Source: Paenibacillus lignilyticus (lineage in GTDB: Bacteria; Bacillota; Bacilli; Paenibacillales; Paenibacillaceae). From it: a DNA stretch of 64,000 nucleotides. Positions 9,601 through 18,700 of the stretch are shown piece after piece. The DNA is taken from positions 434,001 to 498,000 of the forward strand of contig NZ_JAGKSP010000002.1 in the NCBI RefSeq assembly GCF_017942085.1. The letters are read 5' to 3'. The notes under the pieces are model-generated. The model did no database searches, had not been told where the DNA came from, and was given only the letters and a program-made list of their open reading frames with translations. Made by a program: the position numbers and the translations under genes. Within the stretch, counting starts at the first letter, position 1. Each line of letters starts with the position of its first letter.

Positions 9601-9668
9601 GTTTATCCATTCCCTTCCATTAATTATATGGTATAATAAACGAACAACAGGTGCAGGGGTGCATAATA

Positions 9669-10631
9669 ATGGATGATTTATTTACGTATTATACAGATGC
9701 AATCATGATCATTCATGAGAATCAAGGTGTACGTACAATACATACGATTAATAATGCCTTCTCGACTATAACCGGCTTTACGTCTGAGCAATTGGTCGGG
9801 CAAGATATAGCTACGATACAACCTGATACTGCCAACACGCTATGGGGGCTTATAAGCCGACTTTGCGCCACCTTTTCGGAGCATAAGAACAGCGCATACG
9901 CCGAATGCAACCTTACGATGCAGGCAGATAAACCTATTTTCGCTGAGGTGCATATTCAACAGCTTGAAATTATTAACGCCGTCTACTACACCGTGAAGCT
10001 TGTTGACCGCTCTGAGCACAAATGGATTGAAGAAATGGTGCTTCAACAGAATGTGGTTAGCTCGGTCATCTACACGAGCGGTGGATTAATGACGTCCCTT
10101 CGGAGCTATCGCAACTCCATCCCATATGACCGGTACAAGCTTTCCCTGAAACATAACAAAGAGTTTGTTATAGAAGAGGACCAAGCTCGTGTCCACAACT
10201 TCTTTAATTCACTTCGCGAAAGTCGCCAGTCGGGTCAAATCACATACACATTGCAGCTGTTTGAAGATCGCTACCTCACCACATCCCTCATCCAGCCCTT
10301 CTACAATGCCGATGACAGCTTTAAATGCTACGCCATTCTAACGCTTGCCATGAATTCCATTCACCTATCCAAGTTCGGACAAGCCATTCGCAAACAAACC
10401 CAAGTCTTTAAGAGCGACATGCGCGATGCGGATATCGATCCGGCCTATAAGCTTCGTCTGCTCATGGTCGAGAAGAAGCTTTCTGTCACCCAGCTTGCCG
10501 AGAACACCCAGATCTCATTAACGACGATTTCCAATATCCGAAACGGCAAAATCAAGAAGCCGCAGCGCCTGACGGCCCATTTGATTGCGGCAGAGCTAGG
10601 CGTGGAGCCCGGTGAAATTTGGGGAGACTGA
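9669..10631 (+). CDS. PAS-domain transcriptional regulator with C-terminal XRE-type helix-turn-helix
   Basis: 320 residues from the ATG at 9669, chosen over an upstream GTG at 9651 because AGGGGTG lies 7 bp before it. A PAS-like sensor domain covers about residues 1-110 (AIMIIHENQGVRTIHTINNA, then FSTITGFTSEQLVGQDI). A middle region of unknown fold follows. The last 60 residues form a classical XRE helix-turn-helix (KLSVTQLAENTQISLTTISN followed by IRNGKIKKPQ). The arrangement suggests a one-component regulator whose DNA binding responds to a small ligand or redox signal. A -10-like TATAAT lies at 9632-9637. No target genes can be named; the divergent DUF1835 gene is the nearest candidate. 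Confidence 0.8.
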   Translation: MDDLFTYYTDAIMIIHENQGVRTIHTINNAFSTITGFTSEQLVGQDIATIQPDTANTLWGLISRLCATFSEHKNSAYAECNLTMQADKPIFAEVHIQQLEIINAVYYTVKLVDRSEHKWIEEMVLQQNVVSSVIYTSGGLMTSLRSYRNSIPYDRYKLSLKHNKEFVIEEDQARVHNFFNSLRESRQSGQITYTLQLFEDRYLTTSLIQPFYNADDSFKCYAILTLAMNSIHLSKFGQAIRKQTQVFKSDMRDADIDPAYKLRLLMVEKKLSVTQLAENTQISLTTISNIRNGKIKKPQRLTAHLIAAELGVEPGEIWGD

Positions 10632-10687
10632 GATGGAGCTTAACTCCATACTTCCACTCTCACTGCCTCACTACCTGCATGTCATAC

Positions 10688-10737
10688 AAAAAGGACCGCT
10701 CTCATCAGTCGAATTGCACACTACCGAGGCGGTCCTT
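10688..10737 (-). terminator. Terminator between convergent PAS-HTH and chemoreceptor genes
   Basis: Stem AAGGACCGC / GCGGTCCTT with a loop of about 29 bases. Five A precede the left arm on the plus strand, giving a T-tract for the minus-strand chemoreceptor gene that ends at 10748. The long loop could hold a second small hairpin. Confidence 0.7.
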
Positions 10738-10747
10738 CATCATGCAG

Positions 10748-12478
10748 TTACAGTTTAAACTTCGCTGTTAATTCGTTCATCTCAATCGCAATATCGCTCA
10801 GTGCGCGTGACGAAGTGGCGATTTGCTCTGCGGATGCGGTCTGCTCCTCTGTTGTTGCTGCAACGGTCATCGCCGTCTCCGAGCTGTTCCTTGCAATCTC
10901 CTGCAAACGCTGCATCGAGCTGATGACCTGCTCCGAGCCTGCTGCCATTTGCTCCGATGCTGCCGCTACCTCTTGCACCTGACCGGATACACGCTCCGAC
11001 GCGGCAGCGATCCCGGCGAAGGATGCACCTGCTTCACGCACACTCCGCAGACCGGCCTCCACTTCTTCGGAGCTTGAGCGCATCGTTTCCACGACGGTAA
11101 GCGTATCACTCGTGACATGCTCAATCACTTGCTCAATTTCTTCGATGGCTTCCGAAGTTTGAAGCGCGAGCTTCCTAACCTCGTCCGCGACAACCGCAAA
11201 GCCGCGTCCGTGCTCGCCGGCGCGCGCTGCTTCAATCGCCGCATTGAGGGCGAGCAAGTTCGTATGCTTCGACACTTCGCCGATCAGCTTCGATATGCCG
11301 CCAATGTTGCGCGTATGTATTTCGAGTCGGTTCACTTGCTCGGTGGCTTGCTGCACCGTCTCATGGATGGCCGACATCCGCACCATCGCCTGCGAAACCG
11401 CTTCATGCCCAATCGCTGCCTGACGGCTCGCATCCGCCGACAAGCTCGCAACAAGCGAGGTCGACTCCGCGATGCGATTGATACCTTCGCCAAGATCCTG
11501 CGTCGTCTTGCTTACTTCCTCGAAGCGCTGCAGCGCAATCTCAGTTCCGGCTGCCATATCCGCAACCGATTCAGCGGCTTGCTGGGACGAGCCTGCATTC
11601 TGCTCCGAAATCGCCAGCATCTGCTGCGAAGAAGAAGCAATGCCTGCCGAAGCCTCTTGCACGCCTTGCATAGCAGAACGCAATTGCACGATCATGCCGG
11701 AGAGCGAGTGAAACAAAGCGCCAATCTCATCTTTATTGCGAATCTTCGGCACTTCCGTAACCAAATTGCCGCTTGCGACTTCATTCACAACGACAGCCGC
11801 CTGCTTAATCGGCTTCGATATCGTTCTGCGCACATACCAGGTTAGGAAGATGACCAGAATCGTACCGACAACGAGCGCAATTTGACTAGTCCGCTGGGAT
11901 TGCGAATTAATCGTTGCGTTTTGCGCCTTCGCCTCTTCAGCGCCGGTATGGTTATTACGGACCAAATAATCAATGCTGCTCTGAATCGCCGCATAGGAGT
12001 GCTCCGAATCCTTCATCAGCGTTACAATCTCTTCTGTGCTCAGCGAATTCTTGTTGCTCGCCGACACTTTCCTCGTAACGTCCTGATACCCTTTCCACGC
12101 TTCTTCAAGCTTCGTGAACAGCTCCTGATCCGTCTGATCTCCCGCCGTCATAATCGCTTTATAAGCTGCAAGACTTTCATCGACTTTCTTAATCGTAGCA
12201 TCGGTATCCGATATATATTGCTTCTTCAAGCTGGCATTGGTTTCAAGAAGAATCTTGTACTGCAGGGTTAGCACGTGATCCGCCATGTAGTTGATGTTGT
12301 TGATCGTCTCGACGCCTACGAGCCATTTGTCCGCGATTTTCTTCGTGTTGTCGATAATTTGGGTCATCATGAGGGAACTCAATACCCCATTTACAAGCAG
12401 CAAAAGCAGAACGCTGATAAAGGAAATCATCAGCTTGGCTCCCACCGTAAATCTAACCTTTCCATTCTTCTTCCCCAT
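10748..12478 (-). CDS. Methyl-accepting chemotaxis protein
   Basis: 576 residues. Membrane segment 1 covers about 17-38, followed by an extracellular region of about 165 residues of four-helix-bundle (4HB_MCP) type, then membrane segment 2 near 203-220 and a HAMP linker ([20 protein letters not shown]). The long cytoplasmic coiled coil has the conserved tip [20 protein letters not shown] followed by [12 protein letters not shown], which binds CheA and CheW. It would sense a small molecule outside the cell and steer flagella, but the ligand cannot be read from sequence. The start at 12478 is preceded by GGAGGCGGAG. The gene stands alone, with its own terminator and a palindrome over its likely promoter. 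Length is ordinary for the class. Confidence 0.95.
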   Translation of the reverse strand: MGKKNGKVRFTVGAKLMISFISVLLLLLVNGVLSSLMMTQIIDNTKKIADKWLVGVETINNINYMADHVLTLQYKILLETNASLKKQYISDTDATIKKVDESLAAYKAIMTAGDQTDQELFTKLEEAWKGYQDVTRKVSASNKNSLSTEEIVTLMKDSEHSYAAIQSSIDYLVRNNHTGAEEAKAQNATINSQSQRTSQIALVVGTILVIFLTWYVRRTISKPIKQAAVVVNEVASGNLVTEVPKIRNKDEIGALFHSLSGMIVQLRSAMQGVQEASAGIASSSQQMLAISEQNAGSSQQAAESVADMAAGTEIALQRFEEVSKTTQDLGEGINRIAESTSLVASLSADASRQAAIGHEAVSQAMVRMSAIHETVQQATEQVNRLEIHTRNIGGISKLIGEVSKHTNLLALNAAIEAARAGEHGRGFAVVADEVRKLALQTSEAIEEIEQVIEHVTSDTLTVVETMRSSSEEVEAGLRSVREAGASFAGIAAASERVSGQVQEVAAASEQMAAGSEQVISSMQRLQEIARNSSETAMTVAATTEEQTASAEQIATSSRALSDIAIEMNELTAKFKL

Positions 12479-12530
12479 GTTGATCTCCGCCTCCGCCCTA
12501 GTTAGGTTAATGCCATTAATAACAGCAACA

Positions 12531-12549
12531 TTTCCAGTATACTTGGAAA
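12531..12549. promoter_or_regulatory. Near-perfect 19-bp palindrome at the chemoreceptor promoter
   Basis: TTTCCAGTATACTTGGAAA, with perfect TTTCCA/TGGAAA arms around GTATAC, lies 53-71 bp upstream of the chemoreceptor start. On the minus strand its centre TATACT could serve as a -10 element, so a bound repressor would block transcription. No regulator is assigned. Confidence 0.45.
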
Positions 12550-12692
12550 TTCATCGCTTTAATAATTACATTTTTCATTGCAAGAAAATGTAGATTAAAC
12601 CTCCATTTTAGCGCCATATGTCTATTTTGTTAATCTACCATATTTTTGCTGAAAGTTAAATAATTAAAGAAATATTCCCCATCAGGCACAAC
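12550..12692. other. AT-rich gap between xylB and the chemoreceptor
   Basis: No gene is supported. The gap holds a 9-bp inverted repeat GTAGATTAA / TTAATCTAC (about 12590-12638) with a 31-base centre; its role is unknown. Confidence 0.4.
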
Positions 12693-12733
12693 AAAAAAAA
12701 CCGCTTCTCTCAACGTTCGAAAGAAGCGGCTTT
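12693..12733 (-). terminator. Terminator of the xylAB operon
   Basis: Stem AAACCGCTTCT / AGAAGCGGCTT with a 12-base loop, preceded on the plus strand by eight A, which gives a strong T-tract for minus-strand transcripts. It lies directly after the xylB stop codon. Confidence 0.9.
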
Positions 12734-12744
12734 AATAACTACAT

Positions 12745-14244
12745 CTAATTGCGATACGGTTGCAAGCCGGCGTTCAACGCTTTCGTCTGTGCGTAAACGT
12801 CCTGATAGACACGGAACAGTCCAGCATAGGCGCTGACAGCAGCCGGGTCCGGATGATAAACGGCGGCGCGTTTCACGAACAACTCTGCGCACGCCTCCAA
12901 ACTTTCGAACCATCCGCAGCCATATGCTGCGAGCATTGCCGCACCAAGCCCCGGACCTTGCTCATTCTCCAAGGATACGACATCCGCACCGAATATATCA
13001 GCCTGCATCTGAAGCCATACCGGGTTCTGAGCGCCGCCACCGATGGAAATGATTGTATCCACTGTTTTCCCGGCTTGTCTGAACAGATCCACCGATTCAT
13101 TCAACGAGAACGTAATGCCTTCCATGACCGCACGGGCAAAATGAATCCGTTCATGCGAGCCGTCGATCCCGATGAAGCTGCCGCGAATAACCGAATCGGC
13201 ATGCGGCGTACGCTCGCCAACCAGGTAAGGCGTGAACAGAAGTCCGTTAGCGCCCGGCTTCACGTCGCCAATGCCGGCTAGCAGCTCGTCGAACGATTCG
13301 CCTTTGGCAAATGTATTCTTAAACCAGCTGAGACTGTAGCCTGCCGCGAGCGTAACCCCCATCGCGTAGAACGCATTTTCTTTCCCATGGTTGAAGAAAT
13401 GCACTTTGCCGCGGAAATCGTTGCCGCTGCCTTGCTCAAATGAAAGAATAACGCCGGAGGTGCCGATGCTGCACATCGTCAGACCCTCTTGCAGAATGCC
13501 GGAGCCAATGGCGCCGCAAGCATTATCCGCACCGCCCGCAAACACCTTCGTGCTCTCGGATAGGCCGGAAGCCGCCGCTTGATCAGGCAACAAGGTGCCT
13601 GTCAACGCATGCGATTCCACAAGCGCCGGCGCGAAGGAAGCCGGTAGACCGACCGCTTCGAGCACCTCGCTGCTCCAGCATTTGTTCGCTACATCAAGCA
13701 GCAATGTGCCTGCTGCATCCGAATAGTCCATGTGCAGCGCGCCTGTAAGGCGATAGCGCACGTAGTCCTTCGGCAGCAAGAACGATACCGCCTGCGCGAA
13801 GACTTCCGGTTCGTGCTTGCGCACCCATAGAATCTTCGGCAGTGTGAAGCCTTCAAGCGCCGGATTGCGTGTTACCGTAAGCAGCAGCTCTTGGCCCACT
13901 AACGCTTCGATCTCACGGCATTCCGCCGTAGTGCGCGTATCGTTCCACAGAATGGCTTTACGAACCGGATTTCCTGCCGCATTCAGCAGCACCAAGCCAT
14001 GCATTTGGCCGGAGAAGCTGATGCCTTCAATCGCATCAGCCGGTACGCCGGATTGCTCCACCAGCTCGCGAAGCGCGCCGATCGTACCTTCCACCCAGTC
14101 ATCCGGCGTTTGCTCGCTCCAGCCGGAATGTTCATGATACAGCGGATAATCACGGGAAGCTTCAGCAGCTACAGTGCCGCTCCGATCCAGGAGAAGCGCC
14201 TTGACGGCGCTTGTACCAAGGTCAATTCCGATAACGTAGGACAT
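12745..14244 (-). CDS. xylB: Xylulokinase
   Basis: 499 residues, FGGY carbohydrate kinase family. The enzyme phosphorylates D-xylulose with ATP to D-xylulose 5-phosphate in the cytosol, feeding the pentose phosphate pathway. The N-terminus MSYVIGIDLGTSAVKALLLD is the phosphate-1 motif. GISFSGQMHGLVLLN carries the substrate-contact motif typical of xylulokinases, and AGGADNACGAIGSGI and ISIGGGAQNPVWLQMQADIF are the ATP-side motifs of the C-terminal lobe. Length is normal for the family. The gene follows xylA by 21 bp on the same strand, with GAGGGGGT before the ATG, so the two form one operon under the XylR and CcpA sites upstream of xylA. Confidence 0.96.
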   Translation of the reverse strand: MSYVIGIDLGTSAVKALLLDRSGTVAAEASRDYPLYHEHSGWSEQTPDDWVEGTIGALRELVEQSGVPADAIEGISFSGQMHGLVLLNAAGNPVRKAILWNDTRTTAECREIEALVGQELLLTVTRNPALEGFTLPKILWVRKHEPEVFAQAVSFLLPKDYVRYRLTGALHMDYSDAAGTLLLDVANKCWSSEVLEAVGLPASFAPALVESHALTGTLLPDQAAASGLSESTKVFAGGADNACGAIGSGILQEGLTMCSIGTSGVILSFEQGSGNDFRGKVHFFNHGKENAFYAMGVTLAAGYSLSWFKNTFAKGESFDELLAGIGDVKPGANGLLFTPYLVGERTPHADSVIRGSFIGIDGSHERIHFARAVMEGITFSLNESVDLFRQAGKTVDTIISIGGGAQNPVWLQMQADIFGADVVSLENEQGPGLGAAMLAAYGCGWFESLEACAELFVKRAAVYHPDPAAVSAYAGLFRVYQDVYAQTKALNAGLQPYRN

Positions 14245-14265
14245 GCGCGAATGGACCCCCTCGAC

Positions 14266-15579
14266 TTAAACGCTGTAGATAACTTCGTTCAGTACCAATT
14301 TGATCCGCTCAAGACGGCCGGATTCGTTCTTAATTGCATTGTTTTGCATGGCGTACTGCTCAAGCGATTGCAATGTAGCGCGGCCCGCAACGATTTCGGC
14401 ACCGATGCCGTCTTTGAAGCTGCGATAACGGTTGTCGACGATGTTGTCGATAATTTTCTCTTCAATTAACTTCGCAGCCGCCTTCAGACCCCAAGCATAC
14501 GTATCCATACCTGCGATGTGAGCAAGGAACAAATCCACATCTTCGAATGACCCGCGACGTACTTTCGCGTCGAAGTTTACGCCGCCTTTACCAATACCGC
14601 CGGCTTTAAGCACTTCATACATCGTAAGTGTTGTGGAGTACAGATCCGTCGGGAACTCATCTGTATCCCAGCCAAGCAGCAAGTCGCCTTGGTTTGCATC
14701 AAGCGATCCAAGCATGCCATTGATAGCAGCAACGCGGATTTCATGCTCGAATGTGTGGCCGGCAAGCGTTGCATGGTTCGCTTCAAGGTTCAGCTTGAAG
14801 TATTCTTTCAGATCATATTTTTGCAGGAACGCAATTGTCGTTGCCGCATCAAAGTCGTATTGGTGTTTAGTCGGCTCTTTCGGCTTAGGCTCGATCAAGA
14901 ACTGAGCGCCAAATCCGATTTCTTTGGAGTAAGCAACAGCCATGTGAAGCAAACGCGCCAGGTTATCGAGCTCAAGCGCCATATCCGTATTAAGAAGCGT
15001 TTCGTAGCCTTCGCGGCCGCCCCAGAATACATAGTTCTCAGCGCCGAGACGTTTACCCACTTCAAGGCTCTTCTTCAATTGAGCACCAGCATAAGCGAAC
15101 ACATCTGCATTCGATGTTGTACCCGCGCCATGCACGAAACGCGGGTTCGTGAACATATTAGCCGTGTTCCACAGCAGCTTCGCGCCGGAAGCTTTCATGT
15201 TCTCTTCCATCAAATCCACGATTACATCGAGGTTTTTGTTTGTTTCAGCCAGCGTAGCGCCTTCCGGAGCGATGTCGCGGTCATGGAAGCAGAAGTAAGG
15301 AATGCCGATTTTGTTCAGGAATTCGAAGTTCGCTTCAACGCGAGCTTTCGCTTGATCCATTTCATTAGCGGAATCCCAGCCGCGAACTGCAGTGCCTACG
15401 CCGAACGGATCGGAGCCTGCGCCTGTGAATGTATGCCAGTAAGCAACTGCAAAACGCAGGTGCTCTTCCATTGTTTTGCCAAGTACAACTTCCTTTGGAT
15501 TGTAATGTTTGAATGCCAGCGGATTGTCGGAACCTTTGCCTTCGTAAGCGATTTTACCGATATTTTGAAAATAAGCCAT
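14266..15579 (-). CDS. xylA: Xylose isomerase
   Basis: 437 residues. It interconverts D-xylose and D-xylulose and needs divalent metal ions. The catalytic group FCFHDRD (H99, D100, D102), the metal-binding [18 protein letters not shown] region and the [20 protein letters not shown] segment are all intact. The open frame runs 28 codons further upstream, but [10 protein letters not shown] is the conserved family start and GGGAGGAATTATTC directly precedes that ATG. The gene is first in the operon with xylB. Its leader contains a cre-like box and a 25-bp palindrome matching XylR operators, so induction by xylose and repression by good carbon sources are expected. Confidence 0.97.
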   Translation of the reverse strand: MAYFQNIGKIAYEGKGSDNPLAFKHYNPKEVVLGKTMEEHLRFAVAYWHTFTGAGSDPFGVGTAVRGWDSANEMDQAKARVEANFEFLNKIGIPYFCFHDRDIAPEGATLAETNKNLDVIVDLMEENMKASGAKLLWNTANMFTNPRFVHGAGTTSNADVFAYAGAQLKKSLEVGKRLGAENYVFWGGREGYETLLNTDMALELDNLARLLHMAVAYSKEIGFGAQFLIEPKPKEPTKHQYDFDAATTIAFLQKYDLKEYFKLNLEANHATLAGHTFEHEIRVAAINGMLGSLDANQGDLLLGWDTDEFPTDLYSTTLTMYEVLKAGGIGKGGVNFDAKVRRGSFEDVDLFLAHIAGMDTYAWGLKAAAKLIEEKIIDNIVDNRYRSFKDGIGAEIVAGRATLQSLEQYAMQNNAIKNESGRLERIKLVLNEVIYSV

Positions 15580-15605
15580 GAATAATTCCTCCCAGAATGA
15601 AAGTA

Positions 15606-15620
15606 TTGAAAACGCTCTTA
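15606..15620. promoter_or_regulatory. cre-like site in the xylA leader
   Basis: TTGAAAACGCTCTTA matches the CcpA consensus WTGNAANCGNWNNCW at all but one fixed base. It lies between the XylR operator and the xylA start, the usual place in Bacillales xyl operons. Confidence 0.65.
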
Positions 15621-15641
15621 CAGCTATTCTAGCATCATCAA

Positions 15642-15666
15642 ACTTAGTTTGTCTACTAAACAAAGT
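15642..15666. promoter_or_regulatory. XylR operator of xylAB
   Basis: A 25-bp interrupted palindrome with left half ACTTAGTTTGT and right half AAACAAAGT around CTACT. The TTAGTTTGT half matches the known XylR operator half-site. It lies 63-87 bp upstream of xylA. The gene for a ROK-type XylR is 5.7 kb away on the other side of the DUF11 gene. Confidence 0.85.
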
Positions 15667-15700
15667 ATGTTTTTTTTATAAATCCGCCAAGCCAAATACA

Positions 15701-15742
15701 GGCATGCTTCCCGGCTTGCGTGCATACATTGTACATAGTTTA
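15701..15742 (+). promoter_or_regulatory. Possible sporulation (mother-cell) promoter of the DUF11 gene
   Basis: CATACATT at 15723-15730 matches the sigma-E -10 consensus CATACAHT at every position. A weak -35-like GCATGCT lies about 15 bp upstream. CATAGTTTA at 15734-15742 also fits the sigma-K -10 pattern CATANNNTA, but without a clear -35. The AGGAGG ribosome site follows at 15753. The call rests on -10 matches only. Confidence 0.4.
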
Positions 15743-15767
15743 TTTTTCAAACAGGAGGCGAGCGTGG

Positions 15768-18700
15768 ATGGCCTGCGGCAATTTAGGCGTGGCAAATGAT
15801 TTTAACGTGTTCGTGCTGGGCAACCACACCCAATCGTTCGTCGATTCCGGCGGGCGCGTCGCTGTTGGCGGCAACGCTACCTATAACAGCTACGGGATCG
15901 GCAATGCACTTCCCACATCGACTACGCGTGCCGACTTAATCGTTGGCGGCAATATGAACATTATCGGCGGAACCAATTTCAGCGGGAACAGCGTCATCAG
16001 TCCTGCCGGGACTATAATCAATTACACGATGACGAACAATAACGGCGTTACCGGTCAGCCTTTCCGAGGAACGCCGGTTGATTTTGCGGCAGCACAGCAA
16101 TATTTGACCTGCGCCTCGAGTTCTTGGGGGTCACTCAGCCCGAACGGAACCGCCTTCGTTAACTTCGGACAAATCGTATTAAGCGGTAACAGTCCTACTC
16201 TGAACATTTTCACCATTAACGGCAATAACGTAGCGGGCTCCGGCGTTTCACTCGCTACCGCAAACGGCATTAACATTATCACACCGCCCGGCTCCACAGT
16301 ACTTGTGAACATCACCGGCAACAATGTTGGGTTTGGCAGCTATGCGATTTTTATCAATGGCGGACAATCCTCCCCAGCAAACGGAGCCGTTATTCTATGG
16401 AATTTCTTTCAAGCCACAAATGCGTTCAACCTCAATCTGTCGATCAAAGGCTCCGTGCTTGCCCCATTCGCCGCTTGGAGCGCGTCCGGCTTTGGCAACA
16501 TCGACGGCACGATTGTCGTCGATTCCCTGACGAACACGACAGGCTCCATCGAAGAGCATCACATTCCTTTTACAGGCTGTTTGCCGGAAGTCTTCTGTAC
16601 GCCAAGGCTGCAGCTGGCGAAGACCGTCAATGGCGGAAGCTCTGTAAGCGGGCCTCCGGGTACACCGCTTACGTACGTCATTACAGTCACTAACACAGGT
16701 GCCGGGACATTAACGAATATTGTCGTCGACGACCCTGAACTGAACTTCAATCAAACGATCATGGTGCTGCCGGCCGGACAATCCGTGCAATTCACGATCA
16801 ATTCCGTTATTAAAGCCGGTCCGCCTAACAGCAGCTATCAAAATATCGTAACAGCGATGAGCAATCAGACTCCCCTACAATCCGCTGCTGTCACCATCAA
16901 TATCGTCGGCCCGATTGTAGCGGAGCTGATCAAGACCGTTCTACCCACGACTGCAGAACCCGGGGATACGGTTACTTACACCTTCACGCTTGTTGTTCAG
17001 AATGGTGCTACGCTCTTAAATGTGCATTTGGTCGATCCCGTGCTTGGTCTGGACTTGACGTTTCCTTCGGCGACAAGCGGCGAGCTGGCCTCCGTTCCCT
17101 TCGTCATTCCCGCGAACACGCCGATTGGCAGCAATTTCGTCAATACCGCGACGCTGACCGCAAGCAATTTGCCTCAACCCTTAACCGATTCGGCAACGGT
17201 ATTCATCACGGAAACTCCATCTGTCATCTTAACCAAGTCGGCAGATACCGCTACAGCTGTACCCGGCCAGACGATTACGTACACGCTTACTGTCAGCAAT
17301 GAATCTAAAGCTACGACGCTGTTCGATCTCCTTCTGACAGATCCGCTGCTCCAGGTCAATCAAACGATCGCGAAGCTGGATCCGCAAACGACGGTAGTCT
17401 TTCATGGCATGTACACCGTTCCCGCGGGCACGCCTGCCGGCACGGTTATTCACAATACCGCGACACTCGTATCCTCACTTGGCACACAAACAGCAAGTAC
17501 AGACGTCACCATCCTCGCAGCCCCAAGCATCACGATTGCCAAAACACCAAGTGTGACGCTTGTAGCGCCCGGCGAAACCATCTTCTACGACATTACGGTA
17601 ATCAATACGGGCAACATCCCGCTTACCGATGTCTTTATTACCGACCCGGTATTGTCCTTCTCCGTTACGGTGCCTATTCTCCCGGTAGGCGGGCAATATG
17701 TCGCTAACGCCTCTTTTTCGGTTCCGCTGGGAACGCCCGCCGGGACGAAAATCATCAACACCGCATCGGTAATAACCGATCAAACACCGGCGGTCTCGGC
17801 AATGGCAGAAGTCGTCGTCGCTGCGGTATTCGGATTGTCGCTGGCTAAGACAGCGGATGTGAATACGGCCGTACCCGGTCAAATTATTAACTACACCATT
17901 ACGGTCACGAATACTTCCAATGCCGATTTGACCAATGTCACCATTACGGACGATCTGCTGTCTTTGACGGAAACGATCGCCACCCTTCCTGCCGGCGCCA
18001 CGATCATGTATGACATTGAATACACCGTTCCCGCCGGTACACCCGCAGGAACCATTCTGACGAACACCGCGACAGCCGACTCTGACCAAACGGAGCCAAC
18101 CACGGCAACGACGATGGTTATTATCACAGCCGTGCCATCGCTTAGTTTAACGAAAACCGTTGCGCCGACCAGCGGTCCGGCCGGTACTCCACTCACCTAT
18201 ACCTTTACGGTTACCAATACCGGCAACACCGCCTTGACGCAGGTGCGTGTCCAAGATCCGCTCCTTGGCGTGGATACGACCATTCCCCTAATCGCGATAG
18301 GCGGTCAGGCCGCGTTCAACGTTCCTTCGGTTATTGCGGGATTGCCGCCGGGAACGATCATTCATAATATCGCGAACGCAACCTCGACCGAGACGCCGAC
18401 TCCGGTGTTCGCCGACGCTTTTGTAACCGTTGGAACTCCACCGACCCTTTCGCTGACTAAGACCGTAAGCGAACCTTCCGCTCTTCCGGGTGAAACGGTG
18501 ACCTTCACGATTACGCTGACAAATACGTCTGCGGTTGTGTTAACGAACGTGCTGCTCGTCGATGAATTTTTCAATCTGAACTATACGTTCGACAGCCTCT
18601 CACCGGGCGAGTCCCGGACTATCAATGCCGATTTCATGATACCGCTCGATTCACTCGGAGGAACTGTTTATGTGAATACCGTAACGGTTTCTTCTGACCA

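Noticed and set aside
11117..11845. 242-codon plus-strand frame inside the chemoreceptor gene
   Set aside because: It is antisense to a complete, well-conserved MCP signalling domain, with no ribosome site.
14689..15585. 298-codon plus-strand frame opposite xylA
   Set aside because: xylA is unmistakable on the other strand; the frame reflects codon bias.
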